Source: Turicimonas muris
GTDB taxonomy: Bacteria; Pseudomonadota; Gammaproteobacteria; Burkholderiales; Burkholderiaceae_F
Assembly: GCF_002221595.1 (NCBI RefSeq)
Contig: NZ_NHMP01000001.1
Coordinates: forward strand, 186,001-250,000
Direction of reading: 5' to 3'
DNA: 64,000 nt
Part shown: one piece after another, positions 1 through 8,679 of the stretch
Numbering within the stretch: position 1 is the stretch's first letter
Layout: each line of letters begins with the position of its first letter
Program-made: the position numbers and the translations under genes
Notes under the pieces: generated by a model
What the model was told of the DNA's origin: nothing
Database searches by the model: none
Seen by the model: only the letters and a program-made list of their open reading frames with translations

Positions 1-325
1 CTCCGACAATATCCGGATCACTGATTGTTAAAACTTCTTTGGGGGAATCGGTTTTGCCTTTGTAGCCGCGGGAGATTACGCCGGGGTTCCATCCTCTCTC
101 CTGAAGTTCTTTGACTAATGCAATCGTGACCGGTGTTTTTCCTGTACCTCCGACATAAATATTTCCTACCACAACAACCGGAACTCTGATTTTCACAGGA
201 ACGGTCTTGCTTTTTCTGTATTTCGCCGCACCCATAAAAACGGCGGAAAACGGTAAAAGGAGCCAGGAAATTAAGCCTCGGCGATCCCATTGCTTATGTA
301 GGAAAGATTCAAGTTGAACTTTCAT
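1..325 (-). CDS. lpxK: Tetraacyldisaccharide 4'-kinase, 5' part (runs off the window)
   Basis: LpxK phosphorylates the 4' position of the lipid A disaccharide at the inner membrane. The first 108 codons are visible. They contain a hydrophobic membrane-anchoring stretch around residues 17-30 and the family P-loop [12 protein letters not shown] at about residues 55-66, followed by the conserved ISRGYKG segment. The ATG at 325 is the only sensible start ahead of the anchor. The gene points left, divergent from xseA, with 445 bp of AT-rich DNA between them. Identification rests on these motifs; the C-terminal half is outside the window. Confidence 0.92.
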   Translation of the reverse strand, partial: MKVQLESFLHKQWDRRGLISWLLLPFSAVFMGAAKYRKSKTVPVKIRVPVVVVGNIYVGGTGKTPVTIALVKELQERGWNPGVISRGYKGKTDSPKEVLTISDPDIVG

Positions 326-770
326 CGAAGTCATTAAGAGTCAAAAAAATTAATTGTAAAAGAGAAAACCGTTTATTTTTTTCGTTCAACTTAATTTCCG
401 AATTTTGTGAACAAAAAATGTGTGAGATGTGTCAAAAAAACGAAGAGATGTGAAATCAATGAGTAAGGAAAAAATAACCTCCTACTTCCAAAATTTTCAT
501 TGTTAATAACTTTGTGGATAACTTCTGGAAAGTGTGCATAACTATTTTGAATTTAAAAGGATTTTTTAGCTTTTCCATTTTTGTTAATTCAAAAATTATG
601 TTTAAATTCAATAAGTTACGAAAACTCATCGGCATTCTCAACGGTGGTGAATAAAATTGTGGATAACTTTGTGGATTATGTGAATAAGGTTAAAAAATAA
701 CGGCTCAATATGTTCTTTGTTCACGAACAAAAAATAATTGGCTTAATATTCATAGATCAAGGAGTGAAGA
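326..770. other. AT-rich divergent intergenic region with DnaA-box cluster (candidate origin)
   Basis: No gene is supported in these 445 bases. The DNA is strikingly AT-rich, especially 326-480 and 541-650. Five 9-mers resembling the DnaA box, all reading TGTGGATAA-like on the plus strand, lie at 513-521 (perfect), 533-541 (TGTGCATAA), 658-666 (perfect), 670-678 (TGTGGATTA) and 679-687 (TGTGAATAA). A 7+2+7 palindrome, TTTGTTC-AC-GAACAAA, sits at 716-731. Clustered DnaA boxes beside an AT-rich stretch between divergent genes is what an oriC looks like. However, dnaA is not in the window, so a secondary DnaA-binding or regulatory region is also possible. Confidence 0.55.
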
Positions 771-2603
771 TTGAGTGAGATAGTAAATACAGTAAAAGAT
801 CCGAGAATTATGACCGTCTCGGAAGCGGTTCAGAAAATAGATTGGACTGTTAAGTCGATGAGAACTCTTCTTGTCGAAGGAGAAATCTCCTCTTTTAACA
901 ATAATCGTGCCAGCGGGCATTGGTATTTTGCTATCAAGGATGAAGAGGCAGTTTTAAACTGCATGATGTTCGCCTCTAAAAATTTTACGGTAACTTTCAC
1001 TCCGGCTATCGGCGACAAGGTTAAAGTCGGAGGTAATCTGAGCCTCTATGGTAAAACCGGAAAACTCTCTCTGGAAGTGCGCCGAATGGTCAGAAGCGGG
1101 CAAGGAGAACTCTTTGAAAAATTTCTTGCATTAAAGAAGAAGCTCGCTGATGAGGGACTTTTTCAGCGTGAGTTGAAACGGCCCGTTTCCCTAGCACCTA
1201 GAACAGTCGGAGTCGTCACTGGACTCCAAACAGCTGCTTTAAAAGATGTCCTTACTCGACTCAAGAGATATTCTCCATATGTTGACATCATTGTTTATCC
1301 GACCTTTGTACAAGGCGCGGCTGCTGCCGAGGGTATAGTTCGTTCTCTTCGAATCGCGTCAGAAAGAAAAGAAGTTGATGTTCTGCTTCTTGTTCGCGGC
1401 GGAGGTTCGATAGAAGACTTATGGTGCTTTAACGAAGAGAAGGTCGCCAGAGCCATTCGTCAGTGCAGTATTCCGGTGATCACCGGTATCGGTCACGACA
1501 GTGACCAGACCATTGCAGACTTTGCAGCCGATATCTGGGCTCCGAATCCTACGGCAGCCGCTGTAGCTGCGGCTGCTCCCAAAGAAGAGCTTCTTCTGCG
1601 TGTGGAGAAACTGTGCCGGACTCTCTACAAAGACATCGAGAACTTTTTGAGTCGTTCTGAAAACCAGACGGCTTATGCCTCCAGACTTTTTGAGTCTCCC
1701 GACGTTTTTCTGAACTATTACTCGGATCGTTTTAAAAAAGATCTTCTGGGCTTTAAAGGAAGTGCAAGCAATTTTTTATTCGCTTCGCAGGCAAATTTGC
1801 AGCAAAAACTTCACAATCTAGGCAGAATTTCTTTTTTGCCGCAAGCCTCTCAATATTCTTTCTGGTTGGTTCGCATCTCTAATTTAGTCAATCAAAGTTT
1901 GGCTTCGAGGGAGCGTCAGCTGAAAATTGAACTTCCGCCTTTGGATATTCTTTTGGCGGGATACAAAGACAAACTGGCTTTTTTAGCACAAGGACTCGCG
2001 AAGAATTTCCAAGACCATAGGGAGCGTCAAAGTCAAGAACTGTTTTACGAGATTTGCGGTTTTAAGAATAAGGTGCAGTTTCAGGACAGATCCAAAGAGC
2101 TCCAGCATTTATTAGAAAAGATTAAAGTCCAGAAAGAAGGATTCTTTGTTCAACTAAAAACTCCGGCACTCTATCAATTAAAAAGTCCTGAAGCAAAGAT
2201 TGCCGAAGATAAAAAAGAAACCAGACAATATGTTTTTGTCCTGTTTAAGGGGTTTTACAGAGAGGCTGTTTTCCAGAGACAAAGGCTTTTCTGCAGTTTG
2301 CAGAGTCTGCGCAAACAAAGGCCGGTTTTGAAGAATGATTCGATAAAAATCGCCGCCGAGTCGATGCGTGCTTACGGCCAAATGAAACTGACGGTAAGGC
2401 GGAATTGTTTAATGAATCTGGAGACGAAACTTTCAGGACTGGATCCTAACAAAATGCTACAACTCGGATATGCTATTGTTAAGCGTAAAAATGAGGTTGT
2501 GAAACGGGGTGAAGAACTGCAGGAAGGCCAAGAGATTCAAGTGATCTTCTATGATCGAACCATTAATGCTCGAGTTGAGAGGATTACTAGCAAAAACACT
2601 TAA
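771..2603 (+). CDS. xseA: Exodeoxyribonuclease VII large subunit (enlarged)
   Basis: XseA is the catalytic subunit of ExoVII, which degrades single-stranded DNA to oligonucleotides in mismatch repair and DNA clean-up. An OB-fold domain (about residues 15-105) precedes the catalytic domain, with GVVTG near 147, the RGGGSIEDLW block near 210 and GHDSDQTIAD near 243. The start is TTG at 771, preceded by AAGGAG at 759-764. The protein has 610 residues against roughly 450 for E. coli XseA. The excess is in the helical, K/Q/F-rich C-terminal region that in this family binds XseB. xseB is not in the window. sodB follows after 47 bp and may be cotranscribed. Confidence 0.95.
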   Translation: MSEIVNTVKDPRIMTVSEAVQKIDWTVKSMRTLLVEGEISSFNNNRASGHWYFAIKDEEAVLNCMMFASKNFTVTFTPAIGDKVKVGGNLSLYGKTGKLSLEVRRMVRSGQGELFEKFLALKKKLADEGLFQRELKRPVSLAPRTVGVVTGLQTAALKDVLTRLKRYSPYVDIIVYPTFVQGAAAAEGIVRSLRIASERKEVDVLLLVRGGGSIEDLWCFNEEKVARAIRQCSIPVITGIGHDSDQTIADFAADIWAPNPTAAAVAAAAPKEELLLRVEKLCRTLYKDIENFLSRSENQTAYASRLFESPDVFLNYYSDRFKKDLLGFKGSASNFLFASQANLQQKLHNLGRISFLPQASQYSFWLVRISNLVNQSLASRERQLKIELPPLDILLAGYKDKLAFLAQGLAKNFQDHRERQSQELFYEICGFKNKVQFQDRSKELQHLLEKIKVQKEGFFVQLKTPALYQLKSPEAKIAEDKKETRQYVFVLFKGFYREAVFQRQRLFCSLQSLRKQRPVLKNDSIKIAAESMRAYGQMKLTVRRNCLMNLETKLSGLDPNKMLQLGYAIVKRKNEVVKRGEELQEGQEIQVIFYDRTINARVERITSKNT

Positions 2604-2650
2604 AACTATGCATAATACCGCAAGAAATAATAAACACTAGGAGACCCCAA

Positions 2651-3235
2651 ATGGCATTTACACTTCCTCCTCTTCCTTTTGCGATGAATGCTCTTGAGCC
2701 TTACATGAGCGAAAAGACTTTGAGCTACCACTATGGGAAACATCATAGAGGCTATGTTGACACGCTCAACACATTGATTGCCGGTACAGACTACGAATCA
2801 ATGCCTTTAGAGGAAATTATCCGTACTACTCAACAGGGTCCAATTTTCAATAACGCATCTCAAAATTGGAACCACACTTTTTTCTGGAACAGCTTAACTC
2901 CTAACGGTGGCGGGGCTCCCAGCGGCCGTGTTTTGGCTGCTATCGAAGCCAAGTGGGAAAACTATGATGCATTCAAAGAACAGTTCATTAAGAGTGCTGC
3001 CGGCAATTTCGGCTCCGGCTGGACATGGCTGATTCAAACAGAAAACGGTACTTTAGACATTCTTAACACCAGCAATGCAGGCTCCCCAATTTCCTCTCCA
3101 TCTAAGCCTTTGATGGTTTGCGACGTTTGGGAACATGCTTACTATCTGGACTACTACAATGTCAGAGCCCAGTTTGTTACTACCTTCCTTGAACATCTCG
3201 TTAACTGGGAATTCGTAGAAAAGAATCTTCAATAA
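2651..3235 (+). CDS. sodB: Superoxide dismutase, Fe type
   Basis: This cytoplasmic enzyme converts superoxide to hydrogen peroxide and oxygen. The 194-residue protein has the family length. The metal ligands are visible as H27, H75, D158 and H162, the last two in the CDVWEHAYY signature. The segment NNASQNWNHTFFW, with A69 and Q71, is the FeSOD pattern rather than the MnSOD one. The ATG at 2651 follows AGGAG at 2639-2643. A hairpin terminator follows at 3261-3285. xseA-sodB adjacency is common in Burkholderiales. Confidence 0.96.
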   Translation: MAFTLPPLPFAMNALEPYMSEKTLSYHYGKHHRGYVDTLNTLIAGTDYESMPLEEIIRTTQQGPIFNNASQNWNHTFFWNSLTPNGGGAPSGRVLAAIEAKWENYDAFKEQFIKSAAGNFGSGWTWLIQTENGTLDILNTSNAGSPISSPSKPLMVCDVWEHAYYLDYYNVRAQFVTTFLEHLVNWEFVEKNLQ

Positions 3236-3260
3236 TTGAACTGATTTGATGAAGGAATGC

Positions 3261-3285
3261 CGCAGGTCTATAGCCTGCGTTTTTT
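3261..3285 (+). terminator. Rho-independent terminator of sodB
   Basis: CGCAGG (3261-3266), a 7-nt loop and CCTGCG (3274-3279) are followed by six T. The T run is on the plus strand, so this ends the xseA/sodB transcript. It touches the 3' end of the convergent DUF192 gene. Confidence 0.8.
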
Positions 3286-3697
3286 AATTAAGTTTGGCGA
3301 CTTTGTCGCCTTCCTTTATTTTGTTTTTTTCGAACCAGCCCTGATTCATTTCAAGAGCGTATTTCGCTGCTCTTTTGCTGCAGTGAATATTTTCTGTCAG
3401 GGGGTGCATTTTTTCGATATTGATTATTGTCCCGTTGCTGTCAATAAAAGCGACCGAGAGCGGAATGTAGGTGTTTTTCATCCACATGCACACCGGCATC
3501 GCATTGTCGAATTTAAAGAGCATTCCGGCCTCAGCAGGTAGTGCCTTGCGGTACATCAGGCCAAGTTCTCTTTCTTGGTCCGTGTCGGCAATTTCCACTT
3601 GAATGTTTTTTTGGTTGATTTGAATCTCTTTTATTTCCGCGGCATTTACGGCCAGAGGCAGGAGCAGAGCTAAGAGAATGCGGTAGCAGTATTTCAT
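3284..3697 (-). CDS. Exported DUF192 family protein
   Basis: This is a 137-residue protein with an N-terminal signal peptide (hydrophobic stretch residues 5-18, likely cleavage after NAA), followed by a DUF192 domain. Characteristic segments are ERELGLMYRKALP, AGMLFKFD and MWMKNTYIPLSVAFID. The molecular function of DUF192 proteins is not established. The product should be periplasmic. The gene is convergent with sodB and lies 52 bp downstream of csp, which has its own terminator in between. Confidence 0.9.
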   Translation of the reverse strand: MKYCYRILLALLLPLAVNAAEIKEIQINQKNIQVEIADTDQERELGLMYRKALPAEAGMLFKFDNAMPVCMWMKNTYIPLSVAFIDSNGTIINIEKMHPLTENIHCSKRAAKYALEMNQGWFEKNKIKEGDKVAKLN

Positions 3698-3699
3698 AG

Positions 3700-3729
3700 A
3701 AAAAAGAAAAACTCGGTCTGAGCCGAGTT
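3700..3729 (-). terminator. Terminator of csp
   Basis: An inverted repeat AACTCGG/CCGAGTT (3723-3729 and 3710-3716) has a 6-nt loop. On the minus strand it runs into a T-rich tract (complement of 3700-3709). It lies immediately after the csp stop codon and before the DUF192 start. Confidence 0.8.
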
Positions 3730-3749
3730 TGTATAGCTAATATTCTGAA

Positions 3750-3953
3750 TTAAGCCGGTTTGATGTTGTCAGCCTGTTTGCCTTTTTCACCGACTTTCAA
3801 ATCATAGGTAACTTTCTGACCTTCTTTGAGGGTCTTGAAGCCGTCCATCTTGATTGCAGAGAAATGAGCGAAGAGATCTTCACCGCCGTCATCGGGAGTG
3901 ATGAATCCGTAGCCTTTTACGTCGTTAAACCATTTTACGGTTCCTGTTGCCAT
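3750..3953 (-). CDS. Cold-shock protein, CspA family
   Basis: The product is a 67-residue single-stranded nucleic-acid-binding OB-fold protein that acts as an RNA chaperone. RNP1 (KGYGFI, residues 13-18) and RNP2 (DLFAHF, about 27-32) are both present, and the length is standard for the family. The start ATG at 3953 has GGAG about 10 nt upstream. A long leader of roughly 165 nt separates the start from the best promoter candidate (-35 TTGACA at 4150-4155), as in CspA-type genes whose translation is temperature-controlled through the leader. Which csp paralogue this is cannot be decided from sequence alone. Confidence 0.95.
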   Translation of the reverse strand: MATGTVKWFNDVKGYGFITPDDGGEDLFAHFSAIKMDGFKTLKEGQKVTYDLKVGEKGKQADNIKPA

Positions 3954-4347
3954 TTTTTATATCTCCAAAAATTTAACGGCGTTGTCTCTGGTGCTCACCC
4001 GCCACTGAATGTGTTTTTGACAGTTCGTTAAGCTGGATTTTCACAACCGGTACGACCCTTTGTTGAAACCTGACTACTACTGCGGTACTGCCTTACTGTC
4101 TGTGAGAAAAGACTGACAGTAACTAGATTTTTAATGTATACGGGAGAATTGTCAACGAGGACAAAGTATCATTGACAAGATGAGTTGGGACAAGTGCATA
4201 TCTTTATTACAGAAAAAAATGCTTTGTAACCCTTACTCTGAGGTTATTTAGTCAAAATTGTCTGATAGTTGGGTTCGGACAAGGAAAAAGTATTTTGGCG
4301 GTTTGTCCGCATTTAATTGTTGTTATCTAACCACAAAAATTAGTGAT
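3954..4347. other. csp leader and csp/clpS divergent intergenic region
   Basis: No coding region is supported in these 394 bases. The left part is the long 5' leader of csp (minus strand). It contains a stem TTACTGTC (4093-4100) paired with GACAGTAA (4115-4122) around a 14-nt loop. The right part must hold the clpS promoter, which I cannot pin down. Confidence 0.6.
4128..4155 (-). promoter_or_regulatory. Candidate csp promoter
   Basis: On the minus strand a consensus -35 TTGACA (4150-4155) is followed after 16 nt by TAAAAA (4128-4133). This is a strong -35 with a fair -10. It would give a csp leader of about 165 nt. Confidence 0.5.
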
Positions 4348-4662
4348 ATGTCTTGCTCGCAAACTGGATCGTCAACAAGGGTAAAACCGAAGGTTAAGCC
4401 TTATAAGAGACCGAATAGATGGAGTGTCATTCTCCATAACGACGATGTAACGACAATGGAGTTTGTTGTAATGCTCCTGAAAGAGGTATTCGGAAAATCG
4501 ACGGAAGACGCGATGACGATCATGCTGAAAGTGCATGAAGAAGGGCGCGGTGTTGCAGGGATTTACAGCAAGGATTTAGCTGAAACAAAAATGATGAAAT
4601 CCCGTGAAATGGCAAGAGCTGAAGGCTATCCGCTTAAGATAACCATAGAAGAAAATGAGTAG
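4348..4662 (+). CDS. clpS: ATP-dependent Clp protease adaptor ClpS
   Basis: ClpS delivers N-degron substrates to ClpAP and modulates ClpA specificity. The family core is clear: RWSVILHNDDVTTMEFVV, then HEEGRGVAGIYSKDLAETK. From the ATG at 4348 the protein has 104 residues, like E. coli ClpS (106). The reading frame is open back to a TTG at 4258, but the 30 extra residues have no family resemblance and no good ribosome-binding site, so the internal ATG is preferred. The Shine-Dalgarno before 4348 is also weak. The gene overlaps clpA by 8 nt, indicating translational coupling. Confidence 0.9.
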   Translation: MSCSQTGSSTRVKPKVKPYKRPNRWSVILHNDDVTTMEFVVMLLKEVFGKSTEDAMTIMLKVHEEGRGVAGIYSKDLAETKMMKSREMARAEGYPLKITIEENE

Positions 4663-6967
4663 TTTAAGTAAAGAAGTTCAAAAATTAATGATGATTGTCT
4701 TCCTTCGAGGAAGAAGCGACGGAGTTGAGTATCTAACTCTTGAGTATTTGCTATGGGGGCTTCTGCAGGGAGGAGAGGTCGAGGAGTTCTTGGAAGAACA
4801 AGAAGTTGATACTCATGAACTCGAAAACGAAATTAACCTAGTTATTTCAAAAGAGATAGCTGAGCAAAATAAACTTGCTAAGGATAAGAACCCGGACGTG
4901 ACCGTCGGGTACTCACGAGTTCTGCAGCGTGCCATTATTCAAGCACAGTCGGAAAACCGAGAAGAAGTCGACAGCTTAGATCTGCTCGATGCTTTGCTGG
5001 CGGAAAAGGACAGCGAAGCGGTCTATCTTCTTAATCAGCACGGTATCGATAGAAACGTTCTCTCCGAATACATCGAAACTATCTTGGCCGAGAGCGAAGA
5101 ACTCGGAGCACAAGAGGCCGAGGAAGATGCGGGAGAAAGTAAAAGACGAAAATCCGCTTTAGACACCTATGCTTTGAATCTAAACAATGAGGTTAAAGAA
5201 GGGCGCATCGATCCGTTGATTGGCAGAAGCGAAGAAATTGAAAGAGTTATCCAGGTTCTGGCAAGAAGAAGGAAGAATAATCCTATTCTTGTCGGTGAGG
5301 CCGGTGTCGGTAAGACTGCAATTGGAGAAGGACTTGCCTACAAGATCGTAAAAGGCGAGGTTCCTAAATTCTTATCCGACTTCGAAGTTTATTCCGTGGA
5401 TGTCGGCTCCATGCTTGCCGGCGCTCATTACCGCGGCGATTTCGAAGAAAGAATGAAAAACCTCATCAAGGAAGTTGAATCCAAGCCGAAAACCATTCTT
5501 TTCATTGATGAAATCCATCAGATTTTAGGTGCAGGTACTACCGAGGGCAGTGCATCGGACGCCGCGACCATGATGAAACCTCATCTCGCAAAAGGAACTC
5601 TTCGTGTTGTTGGGGCCACGACTTACGACGAACTCAGAAAAATCTTCAGCAAAGACTCGGCTCTGATGAGACGTTTCCAGAAGATTGATGTGACTGAACC
5701 GACAGTCAAGGAAACAATTGAAATTCTTAAGGGTTTGAGCGGCAAGTTTGAGGAACATCACAATGTGGTTTACAAAGACTCGGCCATTGTCGCTGCAGTT
5801 GAACTCTCCGATCGCTTTATCTCCGACAAGAAACTTCCGGATAAGGCCATCGATGTAATCGATGAAGCCGGCGCAAGAAAGAGATTGCATTCGGACGGCA
5901 AAAGCAACATTGTTACCAAGGCGGATATTGAGGAAGTCATTACAAAGATGGCGAGGGTACCTCCCCAGACCGTTTCTTCAGACGACAAGAATCGATTGAA
6001 GACTTTGGCTCAGACATTGAAGAATGTAATTTACGGCCAGGATCCGGCTATTGAAGCTATTTCAGACGCGATAAAACTCTCTAGGAGCGGTCTTGGCAAG
6101 ACGGATAGGCCAATCGGAGCTTTCTTGTTTGCCGGGCCTACAGGCGTCGGTAAAACGGAATTAGCAAAACAGCTGGCTTCAGCCATGGGGGTCAAGCTGA
6201 TTCGCTTTGATATGAGTGAATACATGGAGAAATTCTCCGTGTCGCGCTTGATTGGTGCGCCTCCGGGGTACGTGGGCTTTGATCAAGGCGGATTATTGAC
6301 TGAAGAAATCGGCAAGCATCCGCATTCCGTTCTGCTTCTTGATGAGATTGAAAAAGCTCATCCGGATATTTACAACATCCTTCTTCAGGTAATGGATCAT
6401 GGCGCATTGACGGACAACAACGGTAAAACAGCAGACTTTAGAAATGTTATTTTGATCTTGACGACCAATGCCGGGGCCAGAGATTTGAGCAAATCTTCCA
6501 TCGGCTTTCTTAACTCAACGCATTACGGCGATGAGCAGATCGAGATTAATAAGACTTTTACGCCTGAATTTCGCAACCGCTTAGATGCGATTGTTTCCTT
6601 TAAAGCACTGGGGACAAACGAAATAAGAAAAGTGGTTGATAAATTCCTTCTGGAAATTGAAACTCAGCTTCACATGAAGAAGGTGGAGGCGACATTTACG
6701 GAAGAGCTTAAAGAATTCTTGGCTAAGAAAGGGTTCGATCCGAAGATGGGAGCTCGTCCGATGTCCCGCTTGATTCAGAATACGGTGAGAAAAGCATTGG
6801 CCGATGAACTGCTTTTCGGTCAGCTAAGTCGCGGCGGAAAGGTCAAAATTGGATTGGATGCGCAGGAAAAAGTGACTTTAGATATCGAGCAGGCTCCGAT
6901 TATTCCAAAAGCTGAAACGGCCGATTCTGCCCAAGAGGTTCCGGCAGAAGTTCCGCAAAATAAGTAG
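4655..6967 (+). CDS. clpA: ATP-dependent Clp protease ATPase subunit ClpA
   Basis: ClpA is the hexameric AAA+ unfoldase that feeds substrates to ClpP in the cytoplasm. The 770-residue protein matches the family (E. coli 758). It has an N-domain (about 1-145), AAA module D1 with Walker A GEAGVGKTA near residue 213 and Walker B ILFIDEIH, and D2 with GPTGVGKTE near 493 and LLLDEIEKAHPD. The SSIGFLN segment near 610 corresponds to the ClpP-docking IGL/F loop. The last 25 residues are an A/E/P-rich tail. clpP is not in the window. Confidence 0.97.
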   Translation: MSSLSKEVQKLMMIVFLRGRSDGVEYLTLEYLLWGLLQGGEVEEFLEEQEVDTHELENEINLVISKEIAEQNKLAKDKNPDVTVGYSRVLQRAIIQAQSENREEVDSLDLLDALLAEKDSEAVYLLNQHGIDRNVLSEYIETILAESEELGAQEAEEDAGESKRRKSALDTYALNLNNEVKEGRIDPLIGRSEEIERVIQVLARRRKNNPILVGEAGVGKTAIGEGLAYKIVKGEVPKFLSDFEVYSVDVGSMLAGAHYRGDFEERMKNLIKEVESKPKTILFIDEIHQILGAGTTEGSASDAATMMKPHLAKGTLRVVGATTYDELRKIFSKDSALMRRFQKIDVTEPTVKETIEILKGLSGKFEEHHNVVYKDSAIVAAVELSDRFISDKKLPDKAIDVIDEAGARKRLHSDGKSNIVTKADIEEVITKMARVPPQTVSSDDKNRLKTLAQTLKNVIYGQDPAIEAISDAIKLSRSGLGKTDRPIGAFLFAGPTGVGKTELAKQLASAMGVKLIRFDMSEYMEKFSVSRLIGAPPGYVGFDQGGLLTEEIGKHPHSVLLLDEIEKAHPDIYNILLQVMDHGALTDNNGKTADFRNVILILTTNAGARDLSKSSIGFLNSTHYGDEQIEINKTFTPEFRNRLDAIVSFKALGTNEIRKVVDKFLLEIETQLHMKKVEATFTEELKEFLAKKGFDPKMGARPMSRLIQNTVRKALADELLFGQLSRGGKVKIGLDAQEKVTLDIEQAPIIPKAETADSAQEVPAEVPQNK

Positions 6968-7013
6968 CATGAATAAGCAGGAAGTCACAGAATGCGGCTT
7001 TCTTGATAAGAAA

Positions 7014-7460
7014 TTAACCAATTCCCGAGGAACCAAATCCTCCGGTTCCTCGTTCCGTTTGTTGGAAGTCTTCAACCTCTTCGAATTGAGCGTGGACAAC
7101 CGGCACAATAATCATTTGTGCAATCCTGTCCAGAGGCTGAACGGTAAAAGTTTCACTCGAACGATTCCAGCAGGATACTTTCAGTTCCCCCTGGTAATCT
7201 GAGTCAATTAAGCCGACTAAGTTTCCGAGAACGATTCCGTGCTTATGACCGAGGCCTGAGCGCGGAAGAACAAGAGCCGCATAGTTTGGATCCCGCAGAT
7301 AGATGCTGATTCCTGTGCCGATGAGATAAGTTTCTCCAGGCTCGACCACAATCGGTTTATCAATCATGGCTCTTAAGTCAACTCCGGCAGATCCGGGAGT
7401 CCCGTAGGAGGGTTTGAATTCTTTTGCCCGCGGATCTAAGTATTTAATTTGAACGTTCAC
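7014..7460 (-). CDS. dut: Deoxyuridine 5'-triphosphate nucleotidohydrolase (dUTPase)
   Basis: Dut hydrolyses dUTP to dUMP, keeping uracil out of DNA and supplying the dTMP precursor. All five trimeric-dUTPase motifs are visible in order: [34 protein letters not shown] and [11 protein letters not shown]. The 148 residues are the normal size. The start overlaps the 3' end of coaBC by 17 nt, and the gene is the last of the ribF-ileS-lspA-coaBC-dut run. It is convergent with clpA across 46 bp, where I see no clear terminator. Confidence 0.97.
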   Translation of the reverse strand: MNVQIKYLDPRAKEFKPSYGTPGSAGVDLRAMIDKPIVVEPGETYLIGTGISIYLRDPNYAALVLPRSGLGHKHGIVLGNLVGLIDSDYQGELKVSCWNRSSETFTVQPLDRIAQMIIVPVVHAQFEEVEDFQQTERGTGGFGSSGIG

Positions 7461-8661
7461 AGTTTCTATCCTTCAAGAGTCTGTTGATTTCTAATACAAG
7501 TGTGTCGGCTAATGCTTCTTTGCTTCCGGGTCCGACTGTTTTTAGACTGTCCTTTGTGATGAACACGGCGTCATTGGAGTCAGAATTAATCGCATTGGCA
7601 GGATTGGCGACTATTAAGTCTGCACCTTTTCTCTGAAGCTTCAGTCTGCCGTTGTCGATGACATCATTGGTTTCGGCCGCAAAGCCGATGCAAAGAGGCT
7701 TGCTTTCTAAATGGCCGACTAAGGAAAGGATATCCGGATTCTTTGTCAGCTCCAGGGAGTAAGAATCCGAAGAGTTTTCTTTTTTGATTTTCTTATCAGA
7801 AAAGTGAGCGGGACGATAGTCGGCCACAGCTGCAACAGAAATGAAAACGTCCGGTTTTTCCTCTTCTAAGAGCTGAATAACGCAATTCTTCATCTCTTCG
7901 GCACTCGTGACGTTAAATCGTACAGCTCCTGCAGGCGTCTGCTGATGCACGGGCCCCGATACCAATAGAACTTCAGCGCCGTAACGGCTGCATGCAGATG
8001 CAATGCTGTAACCTTGTTTTCCGCTGGAGGAATTGGTAATTCCTCGGACCGGATCTAGCGCTTCAAAAGTCGGTCCTGCCGTAATCAATACTTTTTTACC
8101 CGAAAGAAGTTTCGGATAAAAAGACCGGATAATGTCCTCAGCGATGCCTGCCGGCTCTTTGAGTCTTCCTTTGCCGTTATCTCCGCAAGCTTGGATGCCG
8201 GCTTCCGGACCCGAGAATGAAACGCCGGGCCAGCTTTGAAGTTTTTCAACGTTCTCCAGATTTGCAGGGTTGTCCCACATAAAGCAATTCATTGCAGGAG
8301 CAACGATGATCGGTGTCTTGCGGGCGGCACATAAAGAACTGAGGAGATCATCGCAAATGCCGTTCCGAAGTTTTGCAATGAAGTTGGCGGTTGCGGGGGC
8401 TACCACAATGAGATCAGCCCAATCAACAAGATCGATATGAGCTATTGTGCTGTTGGAAGAGTCCCACATATTTTTGGCAACTTTTCTTCGGGTAAGAGCC
8501 TCGAAGGTGGCTTCGCCGACGAAATGGGAGGCGGCCTCCGTAAGCACAACCTGAACTTCCGCCTGATTTTTGACAAGCAGACGGATGAGCTCACAAGCTT
8601 TATAAGCAGCAATGCTTCCGGTAATCCCAAGCAGTATTTTTTTGCCTTTTAGAATGTGCAT
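7444..8661 (-). CDS. coaBC: Bifunctional phosphopantothenoylcysteine decarboxylase / phosphopantothenate-cysteine ligase
   Basis: This enzyme catalyses two successive steps of coenzyme A synthesis, joining cysteine to 4'-phosphopantothenate and decarboxylating the product. The N-terminal flavoprotein (HFCD) half has [11 protein letters not shown] and the active-site [12 protein letters not shown] segment. The C-terminal CoaB half has [20 protein letters not shown] and later KNPDIL. The 405-residue length is typical of the fusion. The start ATG lies just downstream of lspA in the same operon. Confidence 0.97.
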   Translation of the reverse strand: MHILKGKKILLGITGSIAAYKACELIRLLVKNQAEVQVVLTEAASHFVGEATFEALTRRKVAKNMWDSSNSTIAHIDLVDWADLIVVAPATANFIAKLRNGICDDLLSSLCAARKTPIIVAPAMNCFMWDNPANLENVEKLQSWPGVSFSGPEAGIQACGDNGKGRLKEPAGIAEDIIRSFYPKLLSGKKVLITAGPTFEALDPVRGITNSSSGKQGYSIASACSRYGAEVLLVSGPVHQQTPAGAVRFNVTSAEEMKNCVIQLLEEEKPDVFISVAAVADYRPAHFSDKKIKKENSSDSYSLELTKNPDILSLVGHLESKPLCIGFAAETNDVIDNGRLKLQRKGADLIVANPANAINSDSNDAVFITKDSLKTVGPGSKEALADTLVLEINRLLKDRNCERSN

Positions 8662-8679
8662 ACGACATCCTTGGAAAGA

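Noticed and set aside
18..290. A 90-codon frame on the minus strand at the left edge
   Set aside because: It is an out-of-frame shadow of lpxK. The lpxK frame carries the family P-loop and a proper start at 325.
3257..3541. A 94-codon plus-strand frame downstream of sodB
   Set aside because: It is antisense to the DUF192 gene and covers the sodB terminator. The DUF192 frame has the signal peptide and domain.
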